Source: Pseudomonas extremaustralis (GTDB lineage Bacteria; Pseudomonadota; Gammaproteobacteria; Pseudomonadales; Pseudomonadaceae). From it: DNA of 64,000 nt. Position numbers and translations under genes: made by a program. The stretch lies in the NCBI RefSeq assembly GCF_900102035.1, contig NZ_LT629689.1, positions 1,302,001 through 1,366,000 on the forward strand, written 5' to 3'. Below, piece by piece: positions 63,487 through 64,000 of this stretch. A model generated the notes under the pieces. It ran no database searches. It worked only from the letters and a program-made list of their open reading frames with translations, and was not told where the DNA came from. Position 1 is the first letter of the stretch; each line of letters begins with the position of its first letter.

Positions 63487-64000
63487 ATGAAATATCAACC
63501 CTTCAGCCGTACCTTGATTGCCACTGCCCTGGTGTTGACGGTCAGTGGTGTACACGCCGCGTCCCAGGCCCCGGTGGCCGGTGAAAACGGCATGGTGGTC
63601 ACGGCCCAGCATTTAGCCACCCACGTTGGCGTGGATGTGCTCAAGGCCGGCGGTAACGCAGTGGATGCGGCAGTGGCCGTGGGCTACGCTCTGGCGGTGG
63701 TCTACCCGGCCGCGGGCAACCTCGGCGGCGGCGGATTCATGACCGTGCAACTGGCGGACGGGCGCAAGACCTTCCTCGACTTCCGCGAAAAAGCGCCCTT
63801 GGCGGCGACGGCCGACATGTATCTGGACAAGGCCGGCAACGTGGTCGAAGGCCTGAGCGCCAAGGGCCATCTGGCGGTTGGTGTGCCGGGTACGGTATCA
63901 GGCATGGAACTGGCCCTGAACAAATATGGCTCCCTCAAGCGCGCCCAGGTAATGGCGCCAGCGATCAAGCTGGCGGAAAACGGCTTCGCGCTGGAGCAGG
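63487..64000 (+). CDS. ggt: Gamma-glutamyltransferase, 5' part (cut by window end)
   Basis: The frame from ATG 63487 stays open to the last base and gives 171 residues. It begins with a signal peptide (MKYQPFSRTLIATALVL, cut near HAA-SQ) and continues with the family's N-terminal sequence: NGMVVTAQHLATHVGVDVLKAGGNAVDAAVA in segments, then GNLGGGGFM, LDFREKAP and GVPGTVSGMELAL. These are hallmarks of the large subunit of periplasmic gamma-glutamyltransferases, which cleave glutathione. The catalytic threonine of the small subunit lies beyond the window. The gene diverges from the patB-like gene. Confidence 0.93.
   Translation, partial: MKYQPFSRTLIATALVLTVSGVHAASQAPVAGENGMVVTAQHLATHVGVDVLKAGGNAVDAAVAVGYALAVVYPAAGNLGGGGFMTVQLADGRKTFLDFREKAPLAATADMYLDKAGNVVEGLSAKGHLAVGVPGTVSGMELALNKYGSLKRAQVMAPAIKLAENGFALEQ

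Overview
The window looks like a chromosomal segment of a fluorescent pseudomonad (Pseudomonas fluorescens group). This rests on high GC with strong third-position bias, on a large L180-type NAD-glutamate dehydrogenase, AcnB, a 521-residue Aer receptor, a nitrate reductase fused to a sulfite-reductase-type flavoprotein, and short GTGGGAG/CTCCCAC intergenic palindromes. It is inferred from protein resemblance, with no database search. No tRNA, rRNA, CRISPR array, prophage or insertion sequence was recognised.

Layout. 0.3-9.4 kb: gdhB, DNA glycosylase tag, a leftward SDR/phosphotransferase pair, a 2-hydroxyacid dehydrogenase and a 69-residue orphan. 9.7-20.6 kb: amino acid and SulP transporters, acnB (leftward, behind a structured leader), a DUF1289 protein, a tandem universal stress protein, miaE, a class C beta-lactamase and a DUF2252 protein. 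20.6-36.3 kb: dienelactone hydrolase, thioesterase, a divergent EamA exporter/MocR regulator pair, amidase, two c-di-GMP proteins, an Fsr-like exporter with an AraC regulator, a sugar-acid MFS carrier, a MarR-GNAT fusion behind a 38-bp palindrome, and a UvsE-type endonuclease.

36.3-43.8 kb is a nitrate assimilation locus: a 1334-residue nitrate reductase/flavoprotein fusion diverges from nirBD. Each arm has a sigma54-like promoter and an intrinsic terminator between promoter and start codon. The nirB leader carries an ANTAR-type hexaloop hairpin overlapping its terminator, which suggests NasT-type antitermination. 43.9-49.1 kb is a leftward operon of a degenerate acyl-CoA synthetase and a branched-chain-type ABC importer (ATPase, two permeases, binding protein) without the usual second ATPase. 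It is preceded by a good sigma54 promoter and an 18-bp palindrome.

49.5-55.0 kb is the most unusual stretch: a tightly packed set encoding a GNAT-like protein, a PAPS-type sulfotransferase, an ESPR autotransporter whose frame breaks at a run of five G, a lipoprotein alpha/beta hydrolase and a 64-residue protein that starts like an APS kinase. I propose it as a candidate surface-protein modification cassette. 55.1-64 kb: aer, an OsmC-YcaO fusion, a sulfonate-type ABC importer with its own sigma54-like promoter, a molbindin, a PatB/MalY C-S lyase and the 5' part of a gamma-glutamyltransferase gene cut by the window end.

Physiologically the segment is rich in nitrogen and sulfur scavenging (nitrate, amino acids, sulfonates, amide and glutathione breakdown). 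Three of its transport/assimilation loci appear to be driven by RpoN.
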